From positions 620,001 through 684,000 of the forward strand of contig MU385718.1 of NCBI GenBank assembly GCA_022497155.1: 64,000 nucleotides of DNA, in the 5' to 3' direction. Below are positions 46,661-59,370 of this stretch, one piece after another; within the stretch, counting starts at the first letter, position 1, and every line of letters begins with the position of its first letter. The position numbers and the translations under genes were made by a program. The DNA comes from Whalleya microplaca (Eukaryota > Ascomycota > Sordariomycetes > Xylariales > Xylariaceae). A model generated the notes under the pieces. That model had not been told where the DNA came from. It saw only the letters and a program-made list of their open reading frames with translations, and searched no databases.

Positions 46661-48653
46661 CTACACGCTTTGCTTGACAGGCTTGGTGTCGCCGTATTTG
46701 CCCTCCCACTCGTCGTTGACATGACGGTAGTCCTCGGGGCCATAGGGATCGAACAGTTCATTTAGGAAGCCCTTCTTGCGGTGGGTTTCCAACCCGAGGT
46801 CGCGCAGCAGTAGGTCAAGGTACGGAACGGCGTCGAAGATGAAGTTAGGATTCCTGGTGCCATCCGTGGGATAGCGCCACTTGCCGAAGCGATTGTACAG
46901 CATCGTCTCGTGCTGAAGGTTCCGCATCGCTGTCTCGTCGCTGGTGGCCGCTGCGGGGTCCTTCTCCAGCCGTCCAGAGAAGTAGGCGCTTATCCAGAGT
47001 CCCTGGAGGTGCGCCGTGATCATGTTACTGAAATTAGAGACTATACCAATGAAGGCCGTATCGCGAGGGCGCAGGAAGCGCTCAGACGGCGGTACGATAA
47101 AGTGATAAAGCATGTAAGGCGTGAGGGGTTTGCAAGGGGTAACCTCGTCATTGCTGTCGATTCCCTTCTGCTCTGTTATGGGGACATAGTTCTTGTTCCA
47201 GACCGGTTGGTCCTTAAGCCGAGGGAAGCGTTTGAAGATCTCCCGGTCGGCGCTCTCAATGAGCTCTTGGGTATTTGCGACATCCTCGGCCGGAGCGTGC
47301 TCCGACAGTATGTGCGGGACACCAAGTTCTCTTTCGATACCTTCGGGTAACAGTTTGATTGCCGGTACGTGTTTCCAGCCAGTATTAGCAAGAAGGGCCT
47401 CAGATTCGAATTCGGTGCCGTCGGACAGATGGACCTTGCCTGGGCTCAGATGGTCGATCTCACCAACGTAGATGTTGATGTCATCGCCCTTAATAAGCTC
47501 AAGGAAATCAGTATCGTAATTGAGAATACTGAAACTAGCTCCCGTAAACATGGCTTCGGTCCACGGCTTTAGCTTGGCAAGGTCCGGGTGCGAGTCGTAC
47601 CCCATCAGGGTTATGACATCTGCACCCAATATTTTCCAGAAAGTATTGACAATAGGCCGTCCAATGGCGGTGCCGTGGAAAAACTGACGAATCCCGCCGT
47701 AGCCATCGACGTCACCCCACACGCACGGGCTGAACCAAGACAGGAAGCGTACATCTGGGCGGGTGTTAAATTGAAACACGTCAAAAGTAAGCCGCACGAC
47801 TTACTAGCCAGCTTCTCAATCCATTTCTTGAGGGGTGTCACATATGGAGGCGAAACCCAACACGGCCCGTGGCCAGATGCTATTTGCTTCACGTCAACTC
47901 AAGTCTATCGACAGTTGTAATATCGAAGCACGTACAGCGAATGACCCAATCTACTTTTACGCCGGCAGTAGCGTATGCATACACGGCATCCCAGGCAAAT
48001 TTAGTCGCGCCGAATACCGTGACTCTCTTTGCCGTCTTCAGGGTATCGTCGTTCTGCTTGAAATACTTGCTGTGGAATATCCTGCCACCGAAGGTCTCTT
48101 GGCCTTCGAAGTGCGGCAGGAAAGCTTCTGAGGTCAGACCCGTGGCGAAGATGACCCGGCGCGCAAAGAGCTTGGTTTCGCCTTGGTTTGGGGATGCGAC
48201 AGTCAAGACCCAGCCGCCCTCAGCCGTGTCTTGATGTTCGGCGACGAGGACCTTGGTCTCAAGTCGAAGCGAGTCAGTGATTCCAAACCTAGCGGCGTAC
48301 GCCTTGAGATACGTGTTGATGACCTTGCCTGGGATGTGTTCATCCTTCTTGACACCGAAGGTAGGCGTGTCCATAGGGAAGTCGGGATATTCATATGTCC
48401 CCCAGAGGTTATTGCTCTTGAGACCCGGGTATAGGCGCTCCTCGGCCCACGTGCCGCCTAATGTTTTCTGAGAATCAAACACTGCCAGCGAACTGGCAGG
48501 TTGTGTGCAGTGATACTGCTTTGCGGCAGCCAATCCGTACCATCCTGTAAATTGCTGTCAGTGTGCCGTTCGTTCGCCGCGCACTCGACCTGCGTCATGT
48601 CTAAAGGCGGAGAACCTACCAGCACCGACGACAACGCAGTCAAGCTTCTCCAT
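46661..48653 (-). CDS. Flavin-containing monooxygenase-like FAD/NAD(P) protein
   Basis: Four exons (48620-48653, 47936-48544, 47805-47879, 46661-47754) encode 603 residues. Exon 1 has only 34 nt and splits the FAD dinucleotide loop GAGWYG (residues 10-15) with exon 2. Further FMO features are GGTW (41-44), the FATG segment (144-147) and FHSKYF (168-173). The second, NADPH-type Rossmann loop is degenerate: FGATKFAWD (189-197) replaces the usual GxGxSA. The C-terminal part (about 380-600) is long and carries no membrane helix. Enzymes of this group oxygenate amines, thioethers or ketones using NADPH and O2. The altered second loop and no clear FxGxxxHxxxY/F motif leave the reaction open; a catalytically unusual member is possible. 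It is divergent from the seven-TM gene, with 1.7 kb between them. Confidence 0.85.
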
Positions 48654-50376
48654 TGCGACGGTATCAGCGACGGCGATAAGCCCGTGCTAATAAAGCTCTT
48701 GTTCCCGCGTGAACGAGCAAGTTACGACCCTCCTGAGTTGGGAAACCGAAGGACGGATATGCAAAAAGAAAATCTACGAACGTGACCAGCAGCTACATTT
48801 TCAGAACCATTTCGTACAGAGATCTCATAGTTCCACTGAACACTGAAGCAGTGATCCCATGGGGGCTAAAGACGGTCTCGCCTGCTTGGCTTGTTCCAAA
48901 GTGACGGGCAAACCCCTTTAGTCGTTGGTTCTTTGCAGGGTTTGCTGCCCTTGTAAATCCTGTCGAAGCAAGGGAAAGGAATCCTCTACGATCTTACTTG
49001 AATACTGCATACTACGTAGCGGTGCATCGCACTGCAAAAGCGTACTAATAGCCGATTTGTCGTTCCACACGGCTGCTGCTGTTGCAGCATCGAATATCAA
49101 CTTGGGTATAGCGTCGCTCCAGAGAAGAAGACGTTAGAAACCCCGGACCTAGACCCCTCAGGTTTTACCCCTTGGCGTTGCCCACCCCGCACCTAGACGC
49201 GATCTTACGCCGTCCCAATGAGGTCTAGCTTGTTACCTATCCATTACTGTGCACTTTGTTATCCCACAAGGACGGGACCGGGTGTCTCCGTATACCTAAC
49301 TAATGCATGAGATATCTAGCGCTCGCAGCTGTAGTGCGCTGACTAACTCGAACCTATGATTGATAGACCGTCAGATCTTGTGGAAGCATAATCATCGTTC
49401 TCCTGCGTGAACTACCTATGCTGACGCCTATACTACTACGCATATGCAATGCATACCGCCATCGGCACTACTCATCTAGGTAATCTCCTATTGTTCAGCA
49501 CGTAGCGAGGTAGGGTATTGTTAACCATCTGCCCGGCACCAGACCGACAAGATGCCGTACTCCCAGAAAGAGAAGGTCCCTCGGCCGCTTCCGCGGGTTC
49601 AGCCTCTGATTCACCCTAGTCCTTGAGCATTCATCTCTTGCCATTGTTCTCCGACGACCTTGCGAACTTTTTTTTTTTTTCGCATCGCCAGGAGGAGACA
49701 ACCTACTTAGGATAGAACTCCATAGTCCTCTGCAGTTAGTCTGCAAAGGCTACTTGTTGACCCCTGAGGGAATGTAACCGTAGTATTTAGCCGCGTATTT
49801 TTGTTGCATGGATCGAACCATGGTTCTCGAATCACAGATACGGCATATTTCATCTGAAAGTAACTGTAAGTAATGCTACGCTCTTATGTAAAGCATTAAT
49901 TGGAGAACTGGGGTAGTAATTTCGATTAGGAAGAAGCGAGTAAGGAAAAAAACAATTGCAGAATCGGCTTCTACTAGGTAGGTAGTCTCTGGCGGAGATC
50001 ATCGACAACATAGTGTTGTTGAACAGACACCCCAGCAAGTCTCAACTAATACCTGATCCAAGTTCTGCCGTCCGGGATCAAGGGTTCCACTATCCGCCAG
50101 CCACCATTCGCATCCGCTCGTTTGCTCCAAGCAATGATACGATGGGTTGTCCTGTTAATACAGATGGTCCGGACGATAATTATCCACGCCGAGGATCCGA
50201 TCTGCCTGTACCAACAGCAGTCGATCAGTCATCTGTTAGTCCTAAAGACGCTCGATCGAGAATATGGAAAAATCCTATCTAGTATACAAGCTCCCATAAT
50301 TATATTCTAGTGGCTCCCTGTGGAGTCGATCGTCTCTTCTCTACTTCTTTTTCCCCACGATAGCCTCTATTCCACG
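48654..50376. promoter_or_regulatory. Divergent upstream region, FMO-like / seven-TM gene
   Basis: 1.7 kb between two divergent start codons. It contains a 13-nt poly-T run near 49668 and several short frames without support. No binding site can be named. Confidence 0.4.
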
Positions 50377-51991
50377 ATGTCATCCGCTGCAACACCTACC
50401 GACCCCGCTGCGGCGGCAGCTGCCGCTGCCACTGCTGCTGCCGCTATGAGACAGTTCACCATCGAAGCGTTCACACTATTAGGATTCGGACTGGTTATCA
50501 CGATTCTTCGGACCTATTCTCGAATCAAGGCAGTCGGGTTTAAACATCTTCAAGCTGACGACTACTTAGTTTGGGTTGGATGGGTTAGTCTCTCGATATT
50601 TACATGAGAGCTTGTGGAACTAAATTGGGAGCACATAGACTTTCTACGCCATCGAGACCAGTCTAGCATATTCTGTTGGTGCTGTTGGCCATGGTTTGGC
50701 TAACAATGGCATGACGGATGAGCAACGGGTAGCTTTATCTCCTGACAACCCCGAGTATAGAATAAGGTATGTAGAAGCACGGAGACACCCGAGGATGCAA
50801 AGGCTTACTCTTCTCTACGCAGGGTCATTGGATCCCAAATCCAGCTTGCTGGCTGGTCATCCTACTCAGTGTTGCTTTGGTCGCTTAAGGCGTCATTGTT
50901 GGTGTTTTACATGCGATTGACCGTAGGAAAAGCACTTCACTTATGTGTGTATTTAACAAGGTTCACCACTAAAGCGTGTTTTCGTATAGGAAGGCTTAAG
51001 TCGTAGCTACATCATCCGCATATATGTTGGCTTCGGCTTCGTAGTCGCCAGCTTTATTACTGTTTTGGCGAATCTCTTCCTGGCATGCCGTCCATTCCAT
51101 GGCTATTGGCAAATCAATCCAGATCCTGGTAGTACGTTCCCTTGATGCCCCGAAGAATACCATCCTGCTGATTGCTTCTACCTCACAGATGTCTGTCAAC
51201 CCGCCGTTTCGAACCAGATCATCTGGATGTACCTCTCCATGAACGTCACCACCGACTTATATCTATTATCGATACCCGTGCCGATGCTTTGGCAGTCCAG
51301 ACTGAAATTATGGAAGAAATTCGGTTTGATAATTCTTTTCAGTGGAGGACTATTCGTCATCGTTTGTGCCCTTCTCCGAGTTATCTTGCTCGTATCCGTG
51401 AGTCCTTGATTTCTTTATGTATAGAGCGATTGGTCACCCACTCACACATCCACCCAGGATCCCCAGAATGGTGCACAGCTGGCCGGATCATGGGCCGTCC
51501 GGGAAACATTTGTCGCCGTCGTTACGACTAACCTACCGATGGTCTTCCCATTGATCAGGGGCTGGCTCAGCCCCGTGTTTGGCCCATTAATATCGAGCAT
51601 GCGTTCGACACCGAGACCAAGCGACAAGGGGTCAAGTAACCTGCGCACGTTTGGCCAGGGCAGCATCCCCAGTTGGCGTCGCCGTGGCACTGGTCCACCT
51701 ACCGCGAACCCGATTACCAACATCACGTACAACGAGAGCGAGGAGCGGATGGTGGACGAGGTCAAAATGCAAGACCTCAAGGGCTGGACCGATACGAGTA
51801 CTACGGGGAGCATGCAGACTGGCAATAATATCCACAAGCACGTCGAGGTTGCCATCGTCCGCGAGGCTAGGGACGAGAAAAGCTTCCAAGAAGGCGATCG
51901 ACGGGTGGTTGTTGGTGATGAAAATTTGACACATGGCAATTTCTCCTTTGTTAGGGGTCCAAGGAGAAGTTCAAGTCAAAGTCACGTATAA
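50377..51991 (+). CDS. Seven-TM rhodopsin-fold (Pth11-like) membrane protein
   Basis: Six exons (50377-50583, 50639-50766, 50823-50922, 50990-51128, 51189-51397, 51458-51991) give 438 residues; the five introns are 55-67 nt. An Ala-rich N-terminus leads into FTLLGFGLVITILRTYSRI (TM1). Further spans follow, and then the family's LACRPFHGYW with NPDPDVCQP, the conserved CRPF...W and Cys pair of the fungal rhodopsin-domain group that includes Pth11-related receptors. A cytoplasmic tail of about 150 residues is Ser/Thr- and Arg-rich. These proteins are thought to sense surface or chemical cues, and ligands are mostly unknown. Without splicing the gene looks like a set of unrelated fragments. It is convergent with the NmrA-like gene. 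Confidence 0.88.
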
Positions 51992-52505
51992 GAGGAAGGG
52001 GTCACATCTACTGCGCTACGATCTAGGGTAAATGGGCAACGGGGGAAAAAAAATAAAGGAAACAAACCGTTGTAAAAAGTGTTCAAGGGTAGGGTTTCTG
52101 CTGGATGTGGGTAATGTATATGTATTGTATGATGGGTAGGACCTAAGTCTCATCATTGGAGGACAGGTATATAGGTACGAATTCTGGGAGATATTATAGA
52201 CCTTCCCTAGGGACATATTGATGTCTGTATATTCTAAATTTAACTAGCAGCATGATAGCTACAGTTTCAACAAAGACTCTATCTGACAATATTACGTGTC
52301 ACATCATACAGGACGGATGCGACCAATTTTACACCACGGACAATCTGATGCGGATAAAAAGGGTGTACACCTGAATGGGGTGGTTCAGCTGAATATTTGG
52401 TCTTATATAACGCCTCAAGGTGATAAGGCTCCCAGACATCTCGTATCAATCAAAAGTATTAATATTTGGTCATCTCTGGCTAGAAAACTTGTCATGATGA
52501 TCCGA
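51992..52505. other. Convergent spacer
   Basis: About 500 nt between the stop codons of the seven-TM gene and the NmrA-like gene. It contains only 3' ends, as far as I can see. Confidence 0.6.
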
Positions 52506-53468
52506 TTATCTGTCCATAGCTAATTTTACAATGGCCTTCAGCTCGTCTTTCTCTAGGCCATTAATCCCTAAGAGGTCATTGTCACGGATGGGGAAATAAC
52601 CACCCCAACCCTTACCAATGAACGCGCGGTTTATGAACATAGTAATCACCTCCTCGCTGAGGTCACCTTCTTTCCAACGTCGCAGTGCTTCTGCTTCTAA
52701 GTTTTCTGTACTAGAGTGCGTAATATTCCATCCGTCAGTTGCCCCAAGCTCCTTGGCTATGGTAATGAGCTCGTTCTGTGTTGTGTTGACGCTCGAAACC
52801 CTCACAGGGCGATTGGCAGTTTTATCTAGATGGGTCAGGATGCCAACCACCGCTTGGGAAATATCATCATAGGTCGTGGCGCAGAACAACACATCACCGC
52901 CGTCCTTAACATCGCACTTGCGCTCCTTCACATCGACGATGAAGTCCAAGGTCCAGTCCGGCCCGAGAAACGACGCATTCTGTATAGTGGTCCACGAGAA
53001 TGACGGCTGCTCGGCTACCTTTCGCTCGCAGAGTTCCCGGATGGCGATCTTGGGCTGGTAGATGGGGAAGGCAGCAAGCTTAGGATTCAAGGTGTCGTTG
53101 CCATACTCGGACGGAATCATGCGTCTCACGCCCGCATTCACGGCGGCTTCGACAAGATTCTTCTGCACTTGGATGGCCTCAAACGCCATTGCTGATACCA
53201 GCCCATCTTGACCTTGAAGTGCTGCCTCTAGTGACTGTGGTGAGTCATAGTCTACCTGTTTGACTATGGCCCCCGCGGGAAATTGGCGCTGTGGACTGCC
53301 ATCTCGTGTGAGTATGGTGACAGTGAAAAGGTTCGTCGCCAGCAGACGAGCTACGATTGGGCGTCCAATCTTTCCGGTTCCCTAGAGAAGATTAGCCCTG
53401 TACCAGGTTATCATACATCGACAGTATTAACAGACCCCTACAACAGCAACACTCTTGATCACAGTCAT
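52506..53468 (-). CDS. NmrA-like / isoflavone-reductase-type protein
   Basis: Two exons, 53436-53468 (11 codons) and 52506-53381, separated by a 54-nt intron, encode 302 residues. The intron falls inside the dinucleotide loop: MTVIKSVAVVG joins GTGKIG to give GGTGKIG at residues 11-17. The SDR-type pattern continues with LTRDGS, then MIPSEYGND (about 97-105), the family's SEFG/SEYG segment, and a conserved lysine after YQPK. The size and layout match fungal isoflavone reductase/NmrA relatives, which reduce aromatic substrates or bind NADP(H) as regulators. It is a paralogue-type relative of the gene at 16866 but clearly diverged. The broken frame on the upstream side is described separately. 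Confidence 0.9.
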
Positions 53469-53578
53469 GTTTTAATATTATGCAGTTGAGTGTTCGCTTG
53501 TTGTTTAGTTTAAGTGAATACAGAAAGATGTCAGAGTCTGGAAGGAGGACCAAGACGCAGAGGCCATCGTTGCCCATG

Positions 53579-54076
53579 TTAGGCGAACCCAAGAAAACAT
53601 TGTGTCGCAAAGCGGTCTTCATTCTGCCGAGTGATGGCTATTATGCCGGTCGTTCGGATAGAAACATCCCAGATGTACCCGAGTACCAGCCCTCTGGGAT
53701 GCAGCTCAACGAGCACCAGTACCTTCGGGTATGCATGATAGGCCGCTTGAAGCACTCCCAAGATGCTGTTGGTGAGCAACCCAGACTGACGGAGTCGATT
53801 TCCAAGGCCTTGGATCCGGGTCGCAGACTCGGCCATCCTGCTGTCTGTAAGCAGCCAATTCTCACCACAGGGCTACACGAAGTTGTGATTGCCCTGCGTG
53901 TGAGAGGGCTGCTCGAGATAAGCGGCATACGCCACCTGCGGGTTCGCCATTTGGGCATGACTTAAGGACCGATTGGTCCCCCTAACGACGGAGAACTCGC
54001 CAATTGGTGAAGCGAATGGAATTTTGCTCGGAATAGGAACGTGCATCTCCTGCCAGTGAGCTAGATGGGCCTTCAC
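53579..54076 (-). pseudogene. Stop-interrupted open frame, unrecognised
   Basis: One minus-strand frame spans 166 codons with a single internal TAG at 53873-53875. On both sides the composition is protein-like, with an amphipathic stretch around RIQGLGNRLRQSG and a hydrophobic one around VLVLVELHPRGLVLGYIWDV. The stop could be removed by a GT-AG pair about 35 nt apart, but that is shorter than any other intron in this window. The plus strand is also open here for 161 codons. No family is recognised. A decayed gene is my best guess. Confidence 0.35.
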
Positions 54077-54130
54077 AGGTCTGGAAGAACCGCGTGTCGA
54101 TATTAAGCCACGGTGGAGAAAGCTGCAGCG

Positions 54131-54170
54131 TAAACGGGGACGAACGGGGACGAACGGGGACGAACGGGGA
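54131..54170. repeat. 10-bp tandem repeat, four copies
   Basis: The unit CGAACGGGGA repeats three times perfectly, preceded by one variant (TAAACGGGGA). Confidence 0.9.
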
Positions 54171-56066
54171 GGAAGGGGATGAACAATCTAACAGGCGGAG
54201 AGGGAAAAGCTGGTTAAAGTCGCAAGCCGTTCCAGAAAACCGTAACCTTAATTACCACAGCGATCCACCACGAAAACTTTGGTCTGATTATGTCGGACTC
54301 TTAGCTGGTATTGAGATTACCAGTGATGCTCTTGGGGGAGACACTCACAGAAAGGGGTTGAAATGGTAATGGTGAACGGCCTAATGTGCTTCAGTGCTTC
54401 AGCGATCGATCTGAGAAAAAAACCAACCTTAATTGCAGTAGAGATATCCCGTGGAAAAATGAGGGTTGCATTTTCCCCTGTGACTATCGTGTCTGGCTGC
54501 ATAGAGAGCTCTCCCCCTGTCACTACCCCTCGTCTTTCGCCTCCCCTGCATATGCAAAGTACTATATCTTCCTTGGACCCTTGGAAATTCATCTATTCGT
54601 CCTCTCAATGAGGACTGTTTATACATGTAGTTGAAAACCTTACATCAGTGATGATGAGCTTGAACAAATCTTCGTACTCGTAAGCTAGCTGTCGTTCAAC
54701 CCCTGATATAGCACGATGCTTTCAACTCGGGTGAATTTTCTCAAAAGTGAAAACTCGTCCGCCGATAGGGATTTGCTTTGAAACAAGCTAGTTGTACTTG
54801 TTCTCGCTTACTTGCAGTCTTCTCTAATGATTCATTGAAGGAATCAGCGGCCCTAAGACGGACCGTGGCTTTTAACGTTTCGCTTTCGGTAGGTATCCCG
54901 ATGCTTTTCATCACATCACTTACATAGCAGCCCAATGAATTCCATGTGGTAGACTTTGCCCAAAGGGGTTATATGCTTCCCTTGGCCGCCCTTCGGGTCA
55001 TAGCTGAGCTGTGCCCAAGCGAAACTGACCAGTGACCATCAATACCCACGTAGTATATGAAGCCCCATGTGATCCTACGCCACCACGGTGAACACCGAGC
55101 ATATTGGTGACTATAGTTAGGCGTTCTTGTGAGGACTTTCACGATGTTGAGGGATTGCCTCACCCACGCAAAGGATGCGTCCCCTGCCTATGATAAAAGT
55201 CCGCACCGCTTCCACACCCCTGCGAAGTCGGAAGAAATATCAGCTCGTGACGAAAGTGCACGAGTCCAGAGCTGAATCCTGTCGCCGATTACTATGTGAA
55301 ACATGGGACGATTATTATCTACAAAACGGCCGTAGGCGGTCCGCAGGCGGAGTTGATATCTAGCCAGCCATGATTGTAGCTACGCAGGTCAGGGAGTTCG
55401 CGATCTTACGTAAACACTTGGAAAAGATGCTAAATTGGTGTGTGAATTTGAGCAATCAAAAACTTAGAAAACACATAGCTATGAAGCTTATGTGGGATCT
55501 GGCATTACCGGACCCAATGATCACGATGATGACAGTGATGGCAAGAGAGATGAGTTGTGACGACAACTCTATCAGCTGCAGGCCGATACACCGATCTAGA
55601 CGTTGAGACATCGCCGTTATTTTTTGTGCTACGGGGAGATGTACTGCCTATGCATTTATCCCTTGCCGCAGGCATCTCATTGGAATGTCAATTGAGTGAC
55701 TACGTTGAAAGGATAATCTGATTGGACGGTTTCGCAGACTATTGCCTGATTGGTTAAGATGAGTCGAGGTGCCGAGTTAATAATATGGATAGACAACTCG
55801 TGGATGATGGAACATGCATGCATCTCGGTATGCATAGGACGCGATAGGTAGATCCTCGCTTGCCGCTCTGTGCATTTGACAAATCTTTGCCGCTGGACAT
55901 ATGATTTGGCTGTATATGGCGAGACTCCATACATTCGTCACTATAGCTTTGGCGGCGCAATGTTGATGGTAGCCGAGGTATAAGTACGTAGAGATGTCCG
56001 ATTTCGTGAGTGTATTTTTAATATATTCATCATAGCTCTAACAGCAGTACTTCATACCAGCTTGCC

Positions 56067-57699
56067 ATGGCTTTCTCTCTATTCTTGGCCGCAGGTGGCC
56101 TTATACTCTTCACTCTCTACTATACAGCTCACTGGCTGGAACGATACGAGATCAGACGTCGTATGAAGAGAGAGAATGGCTGCCTCCCTCCAAAGAAACT
56201 ACCTCAGAGAGACCCCTTCTTGGGGACTGATATTGTCCTGCAGAATCTGAAAGCAGCAAGAAATTATGGTTTCCTCAACCTCCTTAGATCTCGACACGCA
56301 TCTCATGGACTCACTTTCACCACGAACACATATTTACGGACCACTGTCAATACCTGCGATCCGACACTCATCCAGAATGTCTTGTCGTTCCAGTTTCAAG
56401 ACTTTGGAATGGGTCCCCTAAGGCGTAAGAGTGCCTCGCCCCTTTTGGGCAGAGGCATCTTCACCACCGATGATGAGGTATGGGCACATCAACGTGCTTT
56501 AATCCGGCCGAGTTTTGTCCGGGCTCAAGTGACAGACTTCTCGATCTTTGGTCGCCACGTAGATCAACTCATTGCTCTCATCGCTCGGTGCGATTACAAG
56601 GTCGATCTTCAGCAGCTATTTTTCCGTATGGTGTGTGGTTCCTAGAACGTTCTCTGCCCCCCAGAAACTAACCTATCTGGGGTAGGTCTTGGACTCTAAC
56701 AGCGAATACATGTTCGGCGAGTCTGTGGGTCTCATGTCCGAGACTGCATCCGGCTTGGCTACCACATTCCACCATGCTCTGGACTATGCTCAGCAGGGGA
56801 CTATTCTACGTTTGCGTCTTGGAAATCTGATGTTCGCACATTCGGATCGGAAGTTCCGCGACTCCTGCAGGACCGTACATGCATATGCAGAGAAATTCGT
56901 GGGGAAAGCTCTGGAGTTCCGGCGCCAGCAGGCCTTACGTGCAGATGAGGAGAAGGCCGAAGAAGGTCGTGCTCGTGAGAAATATGTCTTCCTCAATGAG
57001 CTTGCTAAGGATACTGATGATCCTATACTACTTCGGGATCAAATTGTGAATATGCTCCTAGCCGCCCGTGATACTACGGCTGGACTTCTTGCCTTTGTTT
57101 TCTTCATGTTAGCGCGAAGACCAGATGTGTGGGCCAAGCTTCGGGCAAACGTGCTTGAGCACTACTGCGAGCCCCTGACGTACGAAGCTCTCACGCAGAT
57201 GGCGTACCTTCGATATGTGGTGCACGAGAGTCAGTGTCCTCCCTAAGCTGATTCGTAAACTGCTGACAACATAGTAGCTCTTCGCCTGTTCCCACCTATT
57301 GCAACTAACAGCCGAATGGCAAACAAGGACACTGTCCTTCCCGTAGGCGGTGGCCCCGATGGCAACTCGCCGCTCTTCGTGGCGAAGAATAACGTCATCA
57401 CTTACAGCACCTTCGTGATGCACCGGAGAAAAGAGTTATTTGGAGAAGATGCCGAGGAGTTTAGACCGGAGAGGTGGGAGAGTCTCCGTCCTGGTTGGGA
57501 TTTCCTGCCCTTCAACGGCGGTCCGAGAATATGTCCTGGGCAGAAATTTGCCCTTACGGAATCGTCATACACTATCGCACGACTACTGCACGCCTTCTCA
57601 GATATCGAGAATTTAGACCCTACCGAGTGGAGGGAGCAGTTGACACTATCGCTAACGCTGAATAATGGTGTACAGTGTCGCTTGACTCCGGCAACTTAG
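56067..57699 (+). CDS. Cytochrome P450, CYP52-type
   Basis: Three exons (56067-56630, 56686-57229, 57278-57699) give 509 residues. An N-terminal membrane anchor (about residues 3-22) is followed by the P450 fold. The I-helix oxygen-binding segment AARDTT is at 314-319. The ExxR pair (E369, R372) is formed only after splicing with the acceptor at 57277. FRPERW lies at 431-436. The haem loop FNGGPRICPG has the thiolate Cys at 455. The wording of exon 2 and the haem loop match the CYP52/CYP539-type group, which hydroxylates n-alkanes and fatty acids at the omega end in the ER membrane. A substrate cannot be assigned by sequence alone. The gene is complete, with introns of 55 and 48 nt. Confidence 0.93.
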
Positions 57700-59370
57700 A
57701 TCTCAGGAGTTTCTACGGCATATGAATTTTTCGTTGGGCTCGGAGATTTTGAAGCCCAGCTTGAAGAAGAAAAAAGTGAAACAAAAAACGCACAAATATG
57801 GAAATTTTATAGATGGCTATGGTCTTGTGTCGCACCGGTTACCCATTCTTTTAAACATGAAGGTGTAGCTGATCAATTTAATACGATCTAGAATGGTATA
57901 TGTCGGCGGGGTTGAACTCGAATTTGGGGGGCAGATTAGACTGATCTCACGATCGAATTCTGATACCCATAGCCGGAAAATTGGGCAGGCTGTCTAGGAA
58001 AAGAGAAAACTTAATTTGGTCCCAGATTCTAAAGTTACTGTTCGTGCGCTAAAATTCCCTTGGGTAGCTCTATTGTATATCTTATATTCAGCCAAGCAAA
58101 GATACTAAGTTAGAAGAGATCGTCTTTATTTGGGATGCATGGCCCGTAAAGTTCAATCGAAAGTTTAGCCCTCAAAGGTGGAATATCAATAACAACAGAA
58201 ATAGACTGATATTTTAGTTTATAGTTGTCTAAGTATTGGTACATTACTTAGTAAACCCGGAGGTAAAATAACAAGACTTTATGCGCCGGGCTCATATTAG
58301 TATAAGCATGACAGAAGCACAGCAATTTTTAAAACAACGTTCGCCTGTATAAGGTTTGTGGAAACTGTGTTCTACTATTCATATTGTTCATGCCACAGTA
58401 TTACTGACTCGGTAATAAAGGTATTGCTTGCACTGTTGTTTATGTTAGGTCTATCAAAAGTGGCGGTACTATTATTTGGCCAACATAGACCTTTAATTAA
58501 GTCACTAGACCGCTCTGTTAACAAGTGTATAGACATTATTACCTTTTGGAATATGCACCGCGAATACTATTAAGTATGTTTTTGGATACGATTATATTTT
58601 AGGGCCCTTCGATGACAGGTTCCACAAAGCCGCGTAAATAATTAAAGCATCTATAGTTTTCAAACGCCGGAAACGTTACAGCTTCTTGATATTCGTGATA
58701 GTGTGTGGGGTTCAACATTAGTAAAATCAAGGGGACGACTGAAAGGGTTGAGGTGGCGTATGCAAGGCAGAGGACAAATTGTGCTCAGTAACCCTACAGT
58801 ATCTGAATCCTGGTATAACTTTATCTCTAGGTGATAAAGAATGAGCATCTTTCCATTGGATATTGTAGGGAATGACCGTAAAGGGAAAAATATATAGCAT
58901 CCACGAGTGATGGATATCGCCACGCAAGCCACCAAGCCACGGCGCTATTCCGCAAAGAATGCATATTGTGAAGAATAAAAGAGCTATGAGGAGTCGCAAA
59001 GGGCGCCAGCCTTTTGTGAAACCAAATTCAGCATTCTTTATGCGTCTGCGGATTATATATCACTTTGAAGGCGCTTCGAAACCGAAACCATCAACATCTA
59101 GAATATCCAGCTCTAGCCGGGACTTTCCGTCTTGTAATTCGTGACAGGCAATGCTGATGAAGAATCTAGTGCTCTTCTGCGTCCCTGTACAGCCATTATA
59201 GCATCACTTTTTCTATTGAAAACGTCTTAGATGAAGCTGGCAGCACTACCAGTACATGATGCGCTGATGATTAGAGATCCCGAGATTCCATGCCATCCAA
59301 CGTGAAAGCTAAATCCCGCCTGCCAAAATCAAAACCTCTCAAAAACGCCGCTTCCTCGCAAACCAACCGC
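57700..59370. other. AT-rich intergenic region
   Basis: Spacer between the P450 gene and the thioredoxin gene, which converge. It contains only short frames. The one at about 58358-58573 is hydrophobic but AT-biased and lacks any family resemblance. Confidence 0.5.

Larger units (their letters stand above)
53469..56066. other. Divergent region between NmrA-like and P450 genes
   Basis: 2.6 kb between two divergent starts. It holds the interrupted minus-strand frame at 53579-54076 and the decamer repeat at 54131-54170. Otherwise I see no gene. Confidence 0.5.
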
